This document shows, piece after piece, positions 63,487-64,000 of a DNA stretch of 64,000 bases; the stretch's first letter is position 1; every line of letters starts with the position of its first letter. Under the pieces are notes generated by a model. That model did no database searches. It was given only the letters and a program-made list of their open reading frames with translations, and was not told the origin of the DNA. Origin of the DNA: Flavobacterium sp. CFS9 (GTDB taxonomy: Bacteria; Bacteroidota; Bacteroidia; Flavobacteriales; Flavobacteriaceae); NCBI RefSeq assembly GCF_041154745.1, contig NZ_AP031573.1:3720001-3784000 (forward strand). The letters run 5' to 3'. The translations under genes and the position numbers were made by a program.

Positions 63487-63801
63487 AATTTGATAAAAAC
63501 GGAGGTACAATTTCAATTACAGTACTGTTTTTTAAGATACTAGCACAGTCCTTCACGCTGTGTTGTTACTTGGTTTTTCGATTGTTGCATGTGTCAGATA
63601 TATTTTCTGCAATATATCTAGGGGTAAATTTGCTTTAAAAATTATAATAAGTGGTTTTTTTCTTATATTTACAAGCGAGCAAGATCAGGTTTTATTTAAC
63701 AATAATGAGGTTTTTTGTTTCATTTCTTTTTTTTTTACTTAAAAGTGTTTTTTTTGTGAAAAATAATACTATTAATGATAGATTTGCTAAAAAAAAAGAG
63801 A
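63487..63801. other. intergenic region with hairpins upstream of the deacetylase gene
   Basis: No credible gene. It contains two small hairpins (63544-63562 with stem CACAG/CTGTG; 63596-63619 with stem AGATATATT/AATATATCT), a TAAATTTG at 63625-63632 and the better promoter at 63754-63786. Confidence 0.55.
63754..63786 (+). promoter_or_regulatory. Bacteroidota-type promoter of the deacetylase gene
   Basis: TTG (63754-63756) and TAGATTTG (63779-63786) are separated by 22 bases; the ATG at 63802 is 15 bases further. Confidence 0.65.
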
Positions 63802-64000
63802 ATGTCAAAGCTGCCCATTTTAATGTATCATAATGTTGTAGAAGACGAAGCAAAGTCTGTAAATCTAAGTGTTTCTATAGCAAAGTTAGAATCACAATTT
63901 AAATTTTTACACGATAACAATTACACGACATTTCATTTTAAAGATTTAAAAAATTTAAAAGAACTTCCTACCAAAAGCGTTATAATCACTTTTGACGATG
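63802..64000 (+). CDS. polysaccharide deacetylase, N-terminal part
   Basis: The frame from the ATG at 63802 is open to the window end (66 complete codons). It begins MSKLPILMYHNVVEDEA and reaches SVIITFDD, the NodB first motif of polysaccharide deacetylases (YHxV and TFDD). The catalytic rest is outside the window. In this locus a glycan-modifying role is likely. Confidence 0.85.
   Translation, partial: MSKLPILMYHNVVEDEAKSVNLSVSIAKLESQFKFLHDNNYTTFHFKDLKNLKELPTKSVIITFDD

Noticed and set aside
63560..63742. hydrophobic frame with a TTG start before the deacetylase gene
   Set aside because: Runs through two hairpins and a promoter-like element; composition looks like chance AT-rich translation.
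1..64000. tRNA, rRNA, CRISPR or insertion-sequence features
   Set aside because: Read through both strands by eye; no cloverleaf with conserved TYC loop, no direct-repeat/spacer array and no transposase were found. A covariance-model scan could still find small RNAs.

Overview
The window looks like a chromosomal segment of a Flavobacterium or close Flavobacteriaceae relative. It is AT-rich. Several genes carry the Bacteroidota-type promoter (TTG, about 17-23 bases, TAnnTTTG) and lack clear Shine-Dalgarno sites. The gene families are typical of the group: DUF6146, DUF6095, DUF6048, DUF6452, TIGR02757, DUF4838, CarboxypepD_reg outer-membrane proteins. No rRNA, tRNA, CRISPR array, insertion sequence or prophage was recognised. 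Family names are from memory, not from a database search.

Layout. 1-4.1 kb: 5' part of a BatA-like membrane protein, a secreted lactonase-fold protein and a DEAD-box helicase. 4.2-10.6 kb: a tight five-gene minus-strand operon (HEAT-repeat membrane protein, cellulose-synthase-like GT2, TPR plus YaiO barrel, DUF4838 glycosidase-like protein, receiver-only protein without its phosphoacceptor). It resembles the parts list of a PgaABC-type polysaccharide synthesis and export machine and is the best candidate here for an undescribed system. 10.6-14.5 kb: TIGR02757, LolD-type ABC ATPase and small membrane or lipoproteins. 14.6-18.5 kb: serA, serC and a LuxC-like acyl-CoA reductase, divergent from a ferredoxin. 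18.6-27.6 kb: TonB-dependent receptor, ychF, TIGR02117, YihY/BrkB, an NADPH-FMN reductase, a transglutaminase-fold protein and pncB. 27.7-33.5 kb: parE and parC with a DUF1016/YhcG nuclease gene between them. 33.8-37.5 kb: TerC, small proteins, a DinB-fold protein, a pentapeptide-repeat protein and murQ. 37.7-41.4 kb: a membrane-anchored AraC regulator followed by an outer-membrane barrel protein. 41.7-55.2 kb: housekeeping genes (ZIP transporter, RNA methyltransferases including rlmD, a racemase, a histidine kinase, cysE-cysM, DUF1003, Smr) and a lipoprotein with an internal duplication. 55.3-64 kb: cysteine desulfurase, tsaC/sua5 and a surface-glycan locus (glf, DUF4422, GT2, GT9, an InaA-type kinase and a polysaccharide deacetylase cut by the window end).

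The intergenic gaps hold many short repeats: octamer arrays (nnnCTAAG) as inverted arms around terminators, 7-bp arrays, a two-copy palindromic composite repeat, GCTCC mini-hairpins and a TTCGACTCCGCTCAG family with a 24-bp three-copy tandem. Most lie at gene 3' ends or between converging genes.
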